Assembly (NCBI GenBank): GCA_017893485.1
Contig: CM030361.1
Span: 139,456,461-139,520,460, forward strand
Length of the DNA: 64,000 nucleotides
Direction of reading: 5' to 3'
From: Hemerocallis citrina
Taxonomy: Eukaryota > Streptophyta > Magnoliopsida > Asparagales > Asphodelaceae
A program made the translations under genes and the position numbers. Positions 46,481 through 57,060 of the stretch are shown here, in pieces (the first letter of the stretch is position 1; every line of letters begins with the position of its first letter). Under the pieces are notes generated by a model, which made no database searches, was not told the DNA's origin, and saw nothing but the letters and a program-made list of their open reading frames with translations.

Positions 46481-47260
46481 CTGCAAGTCAACCGGTGAGT
46501 CTCTAGACCTCCTTCACGTTCTTAGGAGGTACCATGTCCAATATGGCTCGGATTTTCTCGGGGTTTGCCTCGATTCGTCGTTGGCTAACCATGAAGCCGA
46601 GGAACTTTCCTGAAGTTACGCCGAAGGCGCATTTGGATGGGTTGAGCCTCATGTTATGTGCTCTGAGGACACCAAAGGCCACTTCATGGTCTTTGACATG
46701 ATCCTCTCCCCTGAGGCTTTTGATGAGCATGTCATCAACATATACCTCCATGTTTCAGCTTATTTGCTTTTTGAAGACTCGGTTAATGAGTCTTTCATAT
46801 ATGGCACCGACATTATTCAAGACAAAGGGCATGATGCGATAGCACTACAGTCCCTAGTCGATTACAAAAGCAGTCTTTGGAACATCTGGGGGAACATCCA
46901 AAGCTGGTTGTACCCTGAAAATGCATCCATGAAACTGAGAAGCTCATGATCGGACATCGCATAGATGAAAGCATTGATGCTACGGAGAGGAAAGGGGTCC
47001 TTTAGGCAGGCTTTGTGAGATCGGTGAAATCGATGCATATCCTCCACTTGCCGCTAGATTTCTTCACCATCACAACGTTGGCCAGCCACTCTGGATAGTT
47101 GACCTCTTGGATGAAGAGTGTTGAGAGAAGCTTCTCCACTTCCTTTCTGATGCCTCTGTTGTACTAGCTTGGCATCCGAATGGACACTCAACTTATGCAT
47201 AATGAGATCCTCCGAGATTCCGAGCATATCGGAGGGGGTCCATGCGAATAGGTCCATGTT
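46481..47260 (-). pseudogene. Tat reverse transcriptase pseudogene
   Basis: Pieces at 47054-47257 (DLFAWTPSDMLGIS, HKLSV), 46862-47047 (FMDAFSGYNQL) and 46503-46751. The last has the active-site motif YVDDMLIKS, then LNPSKCAFGVTSGKFLGF. Frames change between pieces. Confidence 0.88.
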
Positions 47261-47317
47261 TCACCGGACACAGCTGATGATGTCTTCTTTGAGGCCAGAG
47301 GGGAGGGACTTGCTCAC

Positions 47318-47833
47318 TTAGAACCATTTAGTCGGTTCTACTTCGGAGAAGGGGACCTCCTCTAGCTCGTCCATTAGCTCGGAACCAATTGAACCCCGAT
47401 TGGAGGGGAGTTCAAATGCATCGAGAGGGATGACTGAGCCCCCCACTGTGGCTATATAGTAGGCCCGCACTGCCTCCTGGTTACCTTTAACGACCCCGAC
47501 CCCTGACATTGTGGGGGACTTCATCCTCATGTGCTAGGCTAAGGGCACTGCATGGAGGGAAGTGAGACCGGGGCGACCGAGGATGGCATTGTAAGAAACT
47601 TTGACATTGACCACCATGAAATTCATCACCTCGATTAGAGATGTTGGGGATTTTTCGGCAATAAAATCCAAGGTGATGAGCCCCTTGATCTGAATGGAGG
47701 CGCCTGAGAAGTCATGGACGATGTAACCTGCAAGCTTTAACCTCTCCCGAGAAAGTTTCAACCCTTCGAAGGTGGCAAGAAACAAAGATATTGACTGAGC
47801 TCCTATTGTCCACAAGAATACGATGAACCTCAT
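47318..47833 (-). pseudogene. Tat protease pseudogene
   Basis: 47534-47833 carries the protease body (ATFEGLKLSRERLKLAGY, YNAILGRPGL). In another frame just upstream the active site reads LVDNRSSVNIF, with Arg in place of the usual Gly of DNG. 47318-47530 is the linker to RT. Confidence 0.75.
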
Positions 47834-48050
47834 GGTTTGTCAGGCTGTGTCTAATGACCAAGGCATCACAATGAGGAACCCGGATGCCCTCTTGGTCATC
47901 GTCCTCATCAGAGAAAGAGATAGACAGTCTGTGACCTTAAGGAGGAAGGCAGTTGTGGACCTAATTGAATTCCCAGATGAAAGCCTTGTGGGAGGAGTTT
48001 GAGTCTCCCCCATCGGTCCACCGTGGGCACAGTGGAGGATGGCCATCCTG

Positions 48051-49366
48051 TCAGAGTCCTGAGGTTTGGACACCACTTCCAGGCGCTTGTTCGCGCCTTG
48101 GGGAGGAGGAGAGGTTCTTTGGGCTGTCCTGGATGAACTTGTCTGACAAGTGCCCTCTCCGATAAGGGCCTCGATTTAATCTTTCAAAGCACGATAGTTT
48201 TCTGTCTCGTGGTCGTGATCTCGGTGTAATCAGCAATAGAACCTCTTATCTCTTTTCATGTTATTATTGTTGGGGCGGGGGGGGGGGGGGGTCGAATCGA
48301 CCTATCTTCCTCCACCTCCATCCTGATTGTGGTGACACTCACGATAAGCGAAGTGAATTTTTCAAAGCGGGGAACCGTGGGTGGACGCCTCTGCCCAAAG
48401 GTGTCCTTTTGAGATTTCATCGAAGGCTTAGAATTTTCCACCTTCCACTTCCCCTTGGTTAGGGACTCTTTCCGGCCTCCAGGGTGCAGGGCCTCTTCGG
48501 CTCAGATATACTTCTCACTCTAGAGAAGAAGGTCGGAAAAGTCGATGGGTGGCTTCTTAGCCAAGGAGGTCTTCAACAAATCGTGCCGGAAATTGTGTCG
48601 GAAGGTAGTGGTCGTGACCCCGGCGTCTAGAGAGGAGATTGATCGGGCCTCAGATGTAAATCTCTGGACAAAGTCCCGGAGGGACTCCCCATCCTTCTGC
48701 TTGAGGTCTTTCAGGGAAGCACTTGTCTTCTCAACCTTGCAGCTGGTCATAAAGTGAGCGAGGAAACTCTATTCGAACTGATCGAATGAGAAGATCAAGT
48801 TGGGAGCGAGCTTGGAGTACCATTCTCATGTGGGCCCCCACAGTGTGGCTGGGAAGGCGCGGCAGAGAAGGAGATCTGAGGTGCTGTGAATCATCATGAG
48901 TGTTTTGAACCCCTCAATGTGATCAGTAGGATCTGACTCTCCGTCGTATGTCTTAAATGCAGAATGCTTGAAACTCTTCGGGATAGGGGCCACGAGGATG
49001 TTGGATGAGAAAGGTGGCCTGACCGACCGATACCCTCAGTTAGACTGCCTCTTATCTTTGCTGATCCGGGCGAGGCAGCCTTCCATCTCTTATAGACATT
49101 CAAGGACATTGTCTTCTCGTCCCTCGAATCAGATAGACCCATAGGACCCATCGTTCTCGGTTCTTCCAGTGTGGATGTTGTCGGTGTGATGGTCATTCAG
49201 AGACCCACCTTGGAGGGCCTGGAGGACCTCATTCTGAAATTCCTGGAACTCGGCCCTCGTCACATGGCCTCCTTGCTCATGGAAATTTGGAGGTGGCAGT
49301 CCTTCGGGAAAAGACTGTGCTGCCTCTCCCGATCCATAGGAGAGTAACAACTTCGGCTCGGAGGGT
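48051..49366 (-). pseudogene. Tat gag pseudogene, main part
   Basis: The gag capsid region is at 48520-48990, e.g. SLKDLKQKDGESLRDFVQRF and FRHDLLKTSLAKKPP. The N-terminal part at 49129-49350 includes RAEFQEFQNEVLQALQ. A basic C-terminal region runs to about 48051 and has a run of G near 48273-48290. Several frame breaks. Its start lies beyond element F at 55682-55960. Confidence 0.8.
49362..49366. repeat. Target duplication AGGGT of element F (pair 55682-55686)
   Basis: AGGGT precedes TGTTGTGCAATC and follows TGTTCATCA. Removing F rejoins Tat gag. Confidence 0.93.
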
Positions 49367-50934
49367 TGTTGTGCAATCTAGCTACCTAAATAAATAGATA
49401 AAACTAGACACAAATTATAAACCTCGCAAGTGCACGAATCGTTTGGAGAAGCGTAGCGGCAAGCAAGGGTCGATCCCACAGAGATTGTAGTACTTAACTT
49501 ACTAAACAATAAAATAGAAAACAAAATATTGAAGTGTCGTTCTAAAAGTCTAAAAGAAATGAAAAGATTAAAACTAAATTAAGAACTGTCACGATTTGAA
49601 TCACGAATATCTATTTAAGTAGTTGGGCAATGATTTCCACCTATAGTCAGTAATGCGAAGTTATCCACTACTCTTATTACTCATGTTTGTTCCCTTCAAG
49701 GGCATGGCATCTACTCCTTAAAGTATTGTTTCCCTAAGCCAAGAATCAGGCATGGTATCTACTCTAATTCGTTTCTTTTATCAAGTGTTTAGCATGGTAT
49801 CTACTAAGTTGTACTTGAAGAAAACATAAGATCAGTGGAAACGAACAAACACTCAAGGTTCTAGAAATTGGTATCAGATCTAGATCCCTTAAGTTGATTA
49901 AACCAAGAACCCCTAGAGATTCCCTTGTTACAAGTTATGAGCACAAGATTCGGGTTGTCTCAATATGCTCACATAACAGATTCAGATCTATAATACACAA
50001 ACTTATAATCCCAGGTTCGGATCAGTCGACTGGCTGTCACTTCAGTCGACTGCCCTAGGTTTCTGAACTAGTTTGATTACTATAAATCTATTCCAACACT
50101 CTCAGATTTAATCAATAAGCAATAAAGTAGCACTTAGAAAAATATAAGCATCACGTGACTACGGTTTCAATCTACCCAACTATTAAATTAGTTGCACATA
50201 ATACAACCTTTATTGATTAATATAATAGAGTTCATGACTACAATGAAAATAAAGAGAAGAATAGAAGAACACTGATTTGTATGATATTGATCTTGAGCCC
50301 AATCAGCAATCGTCTTCCTTCTTTGATGCTAGCTGTTGATGGCCTTTCTTGGTCGGTCCAGCCGTCTTGAGATATTCCGAGCATCCCCCTATCCCCTGTA
50401 TCTTGGTTGGTATTTATAGAACACGGCTAGAGATTTAGGGTTTTTACTCTTTTGCATAAACGCCCTCTTCTTTTATTTATTTCTTTCCTTATCTGATTGG
50501 CGATATATATATCTTTCTCTTTTCTTCTTTCTTTCCGTATCTGCTTTGATTTGTATTTGGATTTGGATGAATCTTTAATTATCTTATCTGTTGACTCTGC
50601 TGCCGATCAGTTGACTGGTGTTGGAGATAAGTCGACTGTGTCGAGACTTTAGTAGTTTCATGATTCATCAGCGCAGTCGACTGTTGTTGGAGGAGTCGAC
50701 TGTGCCGAGCAGCTTCAGCTTCTCTGTCCAGTCGCCTGTTAGCATAATCAGTCGACTGATCTCTTCAGTTCCTTATGTGTCATCCTTGAAATCCTGAATT
50801 TGCTTCGTTTCGCACTTTTATGCTGTTTCCTGTGGAAAAGAGAAAATGAGAGTAAAATACCATATATAGAGCATTTAAATGTCTAATTGCACTAAAGTTA
50901 TTGCTCTAAAATGTGAATAATATTGTGTTCATCA
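49367..50934 (-). repeat. 3' LTR of element F
   Basis: 1,568 bp, TGTTGTGCAATC to TGTTCATCA. Six exact GTCGACTG sites between 50023 and 50758. Confidence 0.93.
50023..50758. repeat. GTCGACTG palindrome cluster in the F LTR
   Basis: CAGTCGACTG at 50023, 50043, 50674 and 50749, GTCGACTG at 50631 and 50695, and variants CAGTTGACTG (about 50608) and CAGTCGCCTG (about 50729). The 5' LTR repeats them at about 54741-55505. Confidence 0.9.
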
Positions 50935-51231
50935 AATACCCCCAAACTTAGATTTTGCTTGTCCTCAAGCAAAGAGTGAATTTATGAACAAGGGAATAGT
51001 AATAATAGACTCAACTATCAGACCAAGAATTCTCATGAGCATCAAAGTACAAAGTATAAACAATTTCAGATGAAGTAAAACTAAGCATACCCACTTTCTC
51101 TAGTGCAATTGTTTAGTCATAATCCCCAGACTCAATCATATTTGTCATGCAATTAATGTAAGTATAGTATGCGACTACTCAATCTGTGATTATCTCCTCT
51201 TCTCTACTACAAACCGAGTAGCAAACTAGAG

Positions 51232-51257
51232 TTTTTTTTTTTTTTTTTTTTTTTTTT
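51232..51257. repeat. Poly-T run
   Basis: About 26 T in a row. Confidence 0.95.
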
Positions 51258-51463
51258 CAGTCTCTTCTCTAAAGTGGTCACTTGCCTTTTGACGCGAATG
51301 CAAAACATTTGTGATGAATCCACCCGGTTACTCAATAAGTCACAAACTTTAAAATGCTTTGCATACTCATATTTCAAGTTGCCGTTTGACGTAAAGGTAA
51401 ACATTGGTGATGAATACCCCTAGTTACTAAGCACTCAAAACATTGGAGTATATTGACTTTATT

Positions 51464-51467
<4 letters not shown>

Positions 51468-51521
<54 letters not shown>
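51468..51521. repeat. (AT)n microsatellite
   Basis: About 26 AT units. Confidence 0.95.
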
Positions 51522-51523
<2 letters not shown>

Positions 51524-52100
51524 CACTCTATTTACTTAAACTCAATTTAGGACTAGATCTAAAGGAATAATCACCAGAAAAAGGTATCACATTTGTTTAT
51601 TATGTATAATCGCATGACTTATATAACTTTGTAGGGAACTATGAAACTCAACAATCCTAAAGTAAATAAGTATCCTTCTTCTTACTTTATAAGAAATTGT
51701 TTATCCTAAAAAAAATTCAAAAGACTCTATATAACTAAATATCCCTAATACCCCCAAACTTAGATGGAACATTGTCCTCAATGTTCGCACAAAAATTTAA
51801 AATAAATAAATAGGCATGTGTTACCATCTAGTAAGGAGAGTAAAAATAACTAAAGGAAAATAATAATGATTAACTGAAAGAAAATAAAGGGAGAGTGTAA
51901 ATACTCCCCTGAAAAATTGGGTTGCCTCCCAATAAGCGCTGTGTTTCTTGTCTTCAGCTAGACTTGATGAGTTGTGCCATGTATTGAATGACTCGCGGCT
52001 CACAACTCATCTTATTATAAGGTTTCCCCCCTCTGCCCATTCACCTAGAACGTTTGATTTTTTCGTCAATGCTCTATGTGGGGGAAACCTTTGTAACATG

Positions 52101-53894
52101 TTATGGACCGTACCATCTTGACATCAGTTTATCAGCAATGGTCCATCTTAATGCACCATTGTGGTTTTGCAAGACTCCCTGCAGCCTTGCTTCTTCGTTC
52201 ATCTTGAAATTTGCAGCAACTGTCTCAGGTACTGTCTGGTTGTTCCCCAAATATTCATGTAATGGCTTCAGCTCCACATCTGGTGACCTTGTAGCAGTTG
52301 ACTTATTCCATTCACCAGTCGACTTGTTATGTTCACCAGTCGACTTATCCTGTTCATCAGTCGGCTGGTCTGGGAAAACACAAATGTTATCAGACACAAA
52401 ATTTTTAAATGCAGGTGCAAGCTTACCTGAATATGATGTTGGAGGTTCAAGGTGATGGACTGTCTCTGCAATCATCCAGTCATCGTATTCCATTTCAACT
52501 TGCGATAGTAGTGGAGGGTGTGCAATTGTTGCTGGTAATGGATCAACACTATGTTCCTGAAATGTTTGGTCACAACTCTCCTGAACCACATCAATATTAT
52601 AACATTCATGATCATCGTGAGGAAATTGTGGTGCATCAAACATTGTAAATTCAATCTCTTCCTCTAGTGTTGTCCTTGATTGGAGCTGTTCTTGTCCTCC
52701 AGGGTTAGGTATGGTTTGTGATGGGAATTCTCCTGCCTTTCTTCCACTTAACTCCGTAGCAATTTGCCTAATTTGAATTTCCAATTTTTGAATGGCCTGT
52801 CCTTGTTGATTGTTTGTTTGCTGTTGCTGTTGGAGTAATTGAAGAATGGTGGATTCGAAATCCAACTTCGTCTGTTCTTGTGCTGGCTTATCATACCCAT
52901 TCCCACCTTGGAACTGCTGCGTATGCCCTGGTGCGAATTGATTGTCTTGATGGTTTTGCCGCCCTGGGTCATACGTGTTTGAAAAAAAATTGTTCTGGGG
53001 CGGGTACATTCCCTGTTCTTCGTAGTTTGTGTGCTCCTGATCTGCGAAAGAAAACATGGAACATGAATTAGTTGTATGGTTAGATTGAAAACAATTTGCA
53101 CAAATTTCTTTTGGTTGGTTTTTTACGCCACCCAACATTGAATTTACAAGCATATCAATCTTTTTGTTCATGGTTTCCATTTCTAATTGCATGTTATTAT
53201 TATGAGAAATTTTGTATACTCCCTGTCTTTTCGAAAGACCCCTCCTAGTTGAGAATTGTTGTGAGTTCTCGCTGAGTTCTTCAAATAACTCTATGGCCTC
53301 CTCAGCACTCTTCCTCATCAACATTCCATTGCAACCTGCATCTACAATTGCTTTGTTAGCATCATTTAAACCCTCATAAAATGATTGTACCTGGTCATCC
53401 TTAGGTATGTTATGCGTAGGACACTTGAAAAGCCTGTTTTTGAAGTCCTTCCATGCCTCGAAAAACAAGTCATCATCCTTTTGTTGGAAGAGTAGAATCT
53501 CCCTTTTTAGTTGTCTGGTTTTCTGGGCTGGAAAGAACTCTTTCAAGAATTTTATCGCCAATTGTTCCCATGAATTAATTGATCCTGGTTCCAAAGAATT
53601 ATACCACAACTTAGCATTAAGTTTTAAAGAAAAAGGAAATAAGATTAACCTGATTTGCTCAGGGGTAAGCCCTTGGATGCTTTGTGTCCTGCAAAGATCA
53701 AAGAAGTCTTGTAGATGTAGATACGGATCTTCGTCTATTCTGCCAAAGAAGTGGGGCACCATGCTGAGCAATTGAGGAGACAGATGCTTATTCCCTGTGA
53801 CTTTGGGTTGAAAAGCTATGCAAGAAGGGTTCTCAATATTCTTAGGAATGAATTTGTCTTGCATTGGTACTCGGTTTAAAAAAATTTCACCCAT
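52101..53894 (-). CDS. Element F gag (Athila type) fused to an RT N-terminal scrap
   Basis: 597 residues from MGEIFLNRVPMQ. Residues about 40-220 are the gag capsid domain (LSPQLLSMVPHFFGRIDEDP, LWYNSLEPGSINSWEQLA, AWKDFKNRLFKCPTHNIP). A CX2CX4HX4C knuckle CANCFQSNHTTNSC lies at about 270. A Gln-rich linker follows, with a coiled coil near 345-390. Residues about 510-540 hold a 7-residue repeat (DKSTGEH, NKSTGEW) made from the GTCGACTG motif. Residues about 545-597 (VELKPLHEYLGNNQTVPETV, WTIADK) match the segment before Athila RT, then end. Gag would form the particle and bind RNA. The intact frame suggests recent use; pol is lost by internal deletion. Confidence 0.88.
   Translation of the reverse strand: MGEIFLNRVPMQDKFIPKNIENPSCIAFQPKVTGNKHLSPQLLSMVPHFFGRIDEDPYLHLQDFFDLCRTQSIQGLTPEQIRLILFPFSLKLNAKLWYNSLEPGSINSWEQLAIKFLKEFFPAQKTRQLKREILLFQQKDDDLFFEAWKDFKNRLFKCPTHNIPKDDQVQSFYEGLNDANKAIVDAGCNGMLMRKSAEEAIELFEELSENSQQFSTRRGLSKRQGVYKISHNNNMQLEMETMNKKIDMLVNSMLGGVKNQPKEICANCFQSNHTTNSCSMFSFADQEHTNYEEQGMYPPQNNFFSNTYDPGRQNHQDNQFAPGHTQQFQGGNGYDKPAQEQTKLDFESTILQLLQQQQQTNNQQGQAIQKLEIQIRQIATELSGRKAGEFPSQTIPNPGGQEQLQSRTTLEEEIEFTMFDAPQFPHDDHECYNIDVVQESCDQTFQEHSVDPLPATIAHPPLLSQVEMEYDDWMIAETVHHLEPPTSYSGKLAPAFKNFVSDNICVFPDQPTDEQDKSTGEHNKSTGEWNKSTATRSPDVELKPLHEYLGNNQTVPETVAANFKMNEEARLQGVLQNHNGALRWTIADKLMSRWYGP
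52295..52367 (-). repeat. 21-bp in-frame repeat carrying GTCGACTG variants inside F gag
   Basis: CAGTTGACT, CAGTCGACT, CAGTCGACT and CAGTCGGCT start at 52295, 52316, 52337 and 52358, exactly 21 bp (7 codons) apart. They encode STGE-type units. Confidence 0.88.
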
Positions 53895-54060
53895 TGTTGC
53901 TTTTTGGAAAAAAATCCTCTGGACAGTCGACTGATCCTTGGGGCAGTCGACTGGTCTGCCTGTGCCGAATGTAACCTGAAAGAAAATGTTAGAAAAGAAA
54001 AAAAAATAAAATAAAATAAAGAAAAAATTTTACTGATTTGTAAATTAAAATACTAGACAA
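53895..54060 (-). other. 5' leader of element F with two GTCGACTG palindromes
   Basis: CAGTCGACTG at 53924-53933 and 53944-53953, 20 bp apart, followed by an A-rich stretch. It lies between gag and the primer site. Confidence 0.8.
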
Positions 54061-54078
54061 TCCCCGGCAACGGCGCCA
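54061..54078 (-). other. Primer-binding site of element F (tRNA-Asp)
   Basis: The plus strand reads TCCCCGGCAACGGCGCCA, the 3' end of plant tRNA-Asp including CCA. Its complement on the element strand is the primer site, as in Athila elements. It lies 6 bases inside the 5' LTR. Confidence 0.9.
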
Positions 54079-54084
54079 AAAACT

Positions 54085-55681
54085 TGTTGTGCAATCTAGC
54101 TACCTAAATAAATAGATAAAACTAGACACAAATTATAAACCTCGCAAGTGCACGAATCGTTTGGAGAAGCGTAGCGGCAAGCAAGGGTCGATCCCACAGA
54201 GATTGTAGTACTTAACTTACTAAACAATAAAATAGAAAACAAAATATTGAAGTGTCGTTCTAAAAGTCTAAAAGAAATGAAAAGATTAAAACTAAATTAA
54301 GAAGTGTCACAATTTGAATCACGAATATCTATTTAAGTAGTTGGGCAATGATTTCCACCTATAGTCAGTAATGCGAAATTATCCACTACTCTTATTACTC
54401 ATGTTTGTTCCCTTCAAGGGCATGGTATCTACTCCTTAAAGTATTGTTTCCCTAAGCCAAGAATTAGGCATGGTATCTACTCTAATTCGTTTCTTTCATC
54501 AAGTGTTTAGCATGGTATCTACTAAGTTGTACTTGAAGAAAATATAAGATCAGTGGAAACGAACAAACACTCAAGGTTCTAGAAATTGGTATCAGATCTA
54601 GATCCCTTAAGTTGATTAAACCAAGAACCCCTAGAGATTCCCTTGTTACAAGTTATGAGCACGAGATTCGGGTTGTCTCAATATGCTCACATAACAGATT
54701 CAGATCTATAATACACAAACTTATAATCCCAGGTTCGGATCAGTCGACTGGCTGTCACTTCAGTCGACTGCAGTCTACTGGCTGTCACTTCAGTCGAATG
54801 CCCTAGGTTTCTGAACTAGTTTGATTACTATAAATCTATTCCAACACTCTCAGATTTAATCAATAAGCAATAAAGTAGCACTTAGAAAAATATAAGCATC
54901 ACGTGACTACGGTTTCAATCTACCCAACTATTAAATTAGTTGCACATAATACAACCTTTATTGATTAATATAATAGAGTTCATGACTACAATGAAAATAA
55001 AGAGAAGAATAGAAGAACACTTATTTGTATGATATTGATCTTGAGCCCAATCAGCAATCGTCTTCCTTCTTTGATGTTAGCTGTTGATGGCCTTTCTTGG
55101 TCGGTCCAGCCGTCTTGAGATATTCCGAGCATCCCCCTATCCCCTGTATCTTGGTTGGTATTTATAGAACACGGCTAGAGATTTAGAGTTTTTACTCTTT
55201 TGCATAAACGCCCTCTTCTTTTATTTATTTCTTTCCTTATCTGATTGGCGATATATATATCTTCTCTTTTCTTCTTTCTTTCCGTATCTGCTTTGATTTA
55301 TATTTGGATTTGGATGAATCTTTAATTATCTTATCTGTTGACTCTGCTGCCGATCAGTCGACTGGTGTTGGAGATAAGTCGACTGTGTCGAGACTTTAGT
55401 AGTTTCATGATTTATCAGCGCAGTCGACTGTTGTTGGAGGAGTCGACTGTGCCGAGCAGCTTCAGCTTCTCTGTCCAGTCGCCTGTTAGCATAATCAGTT
55501 GACTGATTTCTTCAGTTCCTTATGTGTCATCGTTGAAATCCTGAATTTGCTTCATTTCGCACTTTTATGCTGTTTCCTGTGGAAAAGAGAAAATGAGAGT
55601 AAAATACCATATATAGAGCATTTAAATGTCTAATTGCACTAAAGTTATTGCTCTAAAATGTGGATAATATTGTGTTCATCA
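54085..55681 (-). repeat. 5' LTR of element F
   Basis: 1,597 bp. It differs from the 3' LTR mainly by a 30-bp tandem duplication at about 54741-54800 that doubles a pair of palindromes. Confidence 0.93.
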
Positions 55682-55960
55682 AGGGTGGTTCGAGGATCCC
55701 TCGTTCCTGGAACGGCTGAGCTGATGGCAAAGGTCCTCTTCGTTCTGGCAATTGTTGAGGATGTTTCAAAGGTCCGACACAGCGGGGCGGTCTGCCCGTT
55801 GTGCGACCGAGCAGGAGGCACTTGGAGCGAGCCTCAACTAACGTTCATCCTGCTGCTGCTGCGACCCCTGAGTGGCTAGTTGGCTGCGGGTCAGACGATG
55901 AGGTAATGGGGGGTCAACTTGACGCCCCACAGATGTAGTTTTCTTGGCCTTGGGAGCCAT
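55682..55960 (-). pseudogene. Tat gag N-terminus
   Basis: The start codon is at 55960 (MAPKAKKTTSVGRQVDPPLP), soon after the primer site, followed by a Gln run and a stop in the same frame (QQQQDER*). Sequence continues at 49366 across element F. Confidence 0.7.
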
Positions 55961-56014
55961 CTAAGAAGGTGGCGAGGATGTTAGACTCGGGTCGGAGGCT
56001 AAATCAATGTGTTT

Positions 56015-56030
56015 CCGATAGATGGCGCCA
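56015..56030 (-). other. Primer-binding site of the Tat element
   Basis: The element strand reads TGGCGCCATCTATCGG three bases inside the LTR. The tRNA is not identified with confidence. Confidence 0.7.
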
Positions 56031-56033
56031 ATA

Positions 56034-56646
56034 TGATGCTGGTATTTTTTGGTGTGGGAGCAACAGATGATGAGTTCTTTTGTTAGACGAAAACAATGAT
56101 CTTAGTCATTGATCCGACCCTGATGAGAAGCTAATATGTGGTTGGATGCTGTGGATCTGGTGGTGGTTGATCGCCACTGAACACCTACAAAAAACCTGAA
56201 TCACTAGGAGTATTCTCGGCCAAAAGCCCTCCAACGATTAAGTTAGTAAACCGGTGTTTAAAGTGGGATTAAGTGGTAAAATTGTGCTTACCTGGTAACA
56301 GTGGAAGTAGGCATGTATTTATAGGTCAGTGGGGATCTATTAGGGGAAGATTCACAGATGTCTAATAATTAGATTCCACTGATTAGGGATTTGATAGGGC
56401 AGTTAATCCCTTGATTTTAGGGAATTTGACTATTGGTCATAATTGACTGGTCAACTGCCCCTTGGTGGGCCGGGTAGAGATGACGGCCTATGGAAGGCCC
56501 ATGAACTGTCCTTGTTCTTGAGGCTGTTCATAAAAAGGTTATCTTGTCCTTGTTGCCTCGTGATCCGCGCTGGGATCGAACAATGGGGATTAGGCACGAC
56601 TTTTATCTGTATCACTCTTATTAGGAGACTTTATTTTTAAGGGGCA
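56034..56646 (-). repeat. 5' LTR of the Tat element
   Basis: About 613 bp. The inner edge (TGATGCTGG) is firm because of the primer site. The outer edge (GGGGCA) is a guess. TATA on the element strand at 56317-56324 (CTATAAAT). No second copy in the window. Confidence 0.65.
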
Positions 56647-57060
56647 ATATTATATGTTGTGGTCAATAATATGAATTTTTTACCAAACTAGCCCACTTTT
56701 TGTAAGTATGTACCAAACTGTCCTTGTTTGAAACTTTAATACCAAAAAGTTCCTGTCGCTAACTGAGATAGCTCCCCTAGTAATATTCTTCGCGCTATCT
56801 CAGTTAGCGTGTGTTAGGGGACACCACTTTTTTCCTCGAGTAGGGGTGTGCGAAAAAACTCACCAAGACACACTAACTCCGTTAGCGTTCCTATTTAAAC
56901 CAGGCGCGCTAACAGGGTTAGCGTGCTAGGTGGTCACTAGGGGACACTACTCCTCAAGTAGGGGTGTAGGAAAAAATAACTAAGTACAGACATGCTAACC
57001 CCGTTAGCGCACCTATTTAAACTAGGCACGCTAACGGCGTTAGCGAGTGTCAATTGGGAT
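56647..57060. repeat. Palindrome-rich left flank of the PMD unit
   Basis: A perfect 16-bp inverted repeat CGCTAACTGAGATAGC / GCTATCTCAGTTAGCG lies at 56757-56772 and 56794-56809. Two tandem copies of about 115-125 bp follow (about 56816 and 56940), each with CTAACnnnGTTAGCG on both sides of CCTATTTAAAC(C/T)AGG. The CTAACTGAG/CTCAGTTAG core recurs on the right side of the gene. Confidence 0.8.

Larger units (their letters stand above)
50935..52100 (-). mobile_element. Non-coding 3' region of element F
   Basis: A polypurine tract lies at about 50936-50952 (element strand TCTAAGTTTGGGGGTATT), with a second copy of that sequence at about 51748-51766. It also has a T-run (51232-51257), an AT microsatellite (about 51468-51521) and the GGGTTGCCTCCCAATAAGCG block (51920-51939), a sequence I recall as common in Athila-type elements. 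Confidence 0.75.
49367..55681 (-). mobile_element. Element F: Athila-type gag-only LTR element
   Basis: 6,315 bp, minus strand. 3' LTR 49367-50934, interior 50935-54084, 5' LTR 54085-55681, tRNA-Asp primer site. The only long ORF is gag (52101-53894), fused at its end to the first part of Athila-type RT. Protease, most of RT, RNase H and integrase are absent. The LTRs look about 98-99% alike by eye, apart from a 30-bp duplication in the 5' LTR, so it is fairly young. It would need Athila enzymes in trans. Confidence 0.92.
41312..56646 (-). mobile_element. Degenerate Tat-lineage gypsy element (host of F and Helitron H2)
   Basis: Parts from the 5' end (right): LTR of about 613 bp (56034 to about 56646), primer site, gag 55960-55682 and 49366-48051, protease, RT, RNase H, integrase to 44180, then a long 3' region with a tandem repeat and an antisense ORF. 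Integrase text such as WSYRTTKRIPTGELPFNL and FGTEAVIPLEVGLPS marks the Tat/Retand type. Many frameshifts show long inactivity. It ends abruptly at 41311, so element A probably inserted in its 3' region and the 3' LTR lies beyond the left edge of the window. Confidence 0.75.

Noticed and set aside
46341..46949. Plus-strand ORFs opposite Tat RT
   Set aside because: Shadows of the RT pseudogene on the minus strand.
55658..55879. Plus-strand ORF of 73 codons
   Set aside because: Shadow of Tat gag and its junction with element F.
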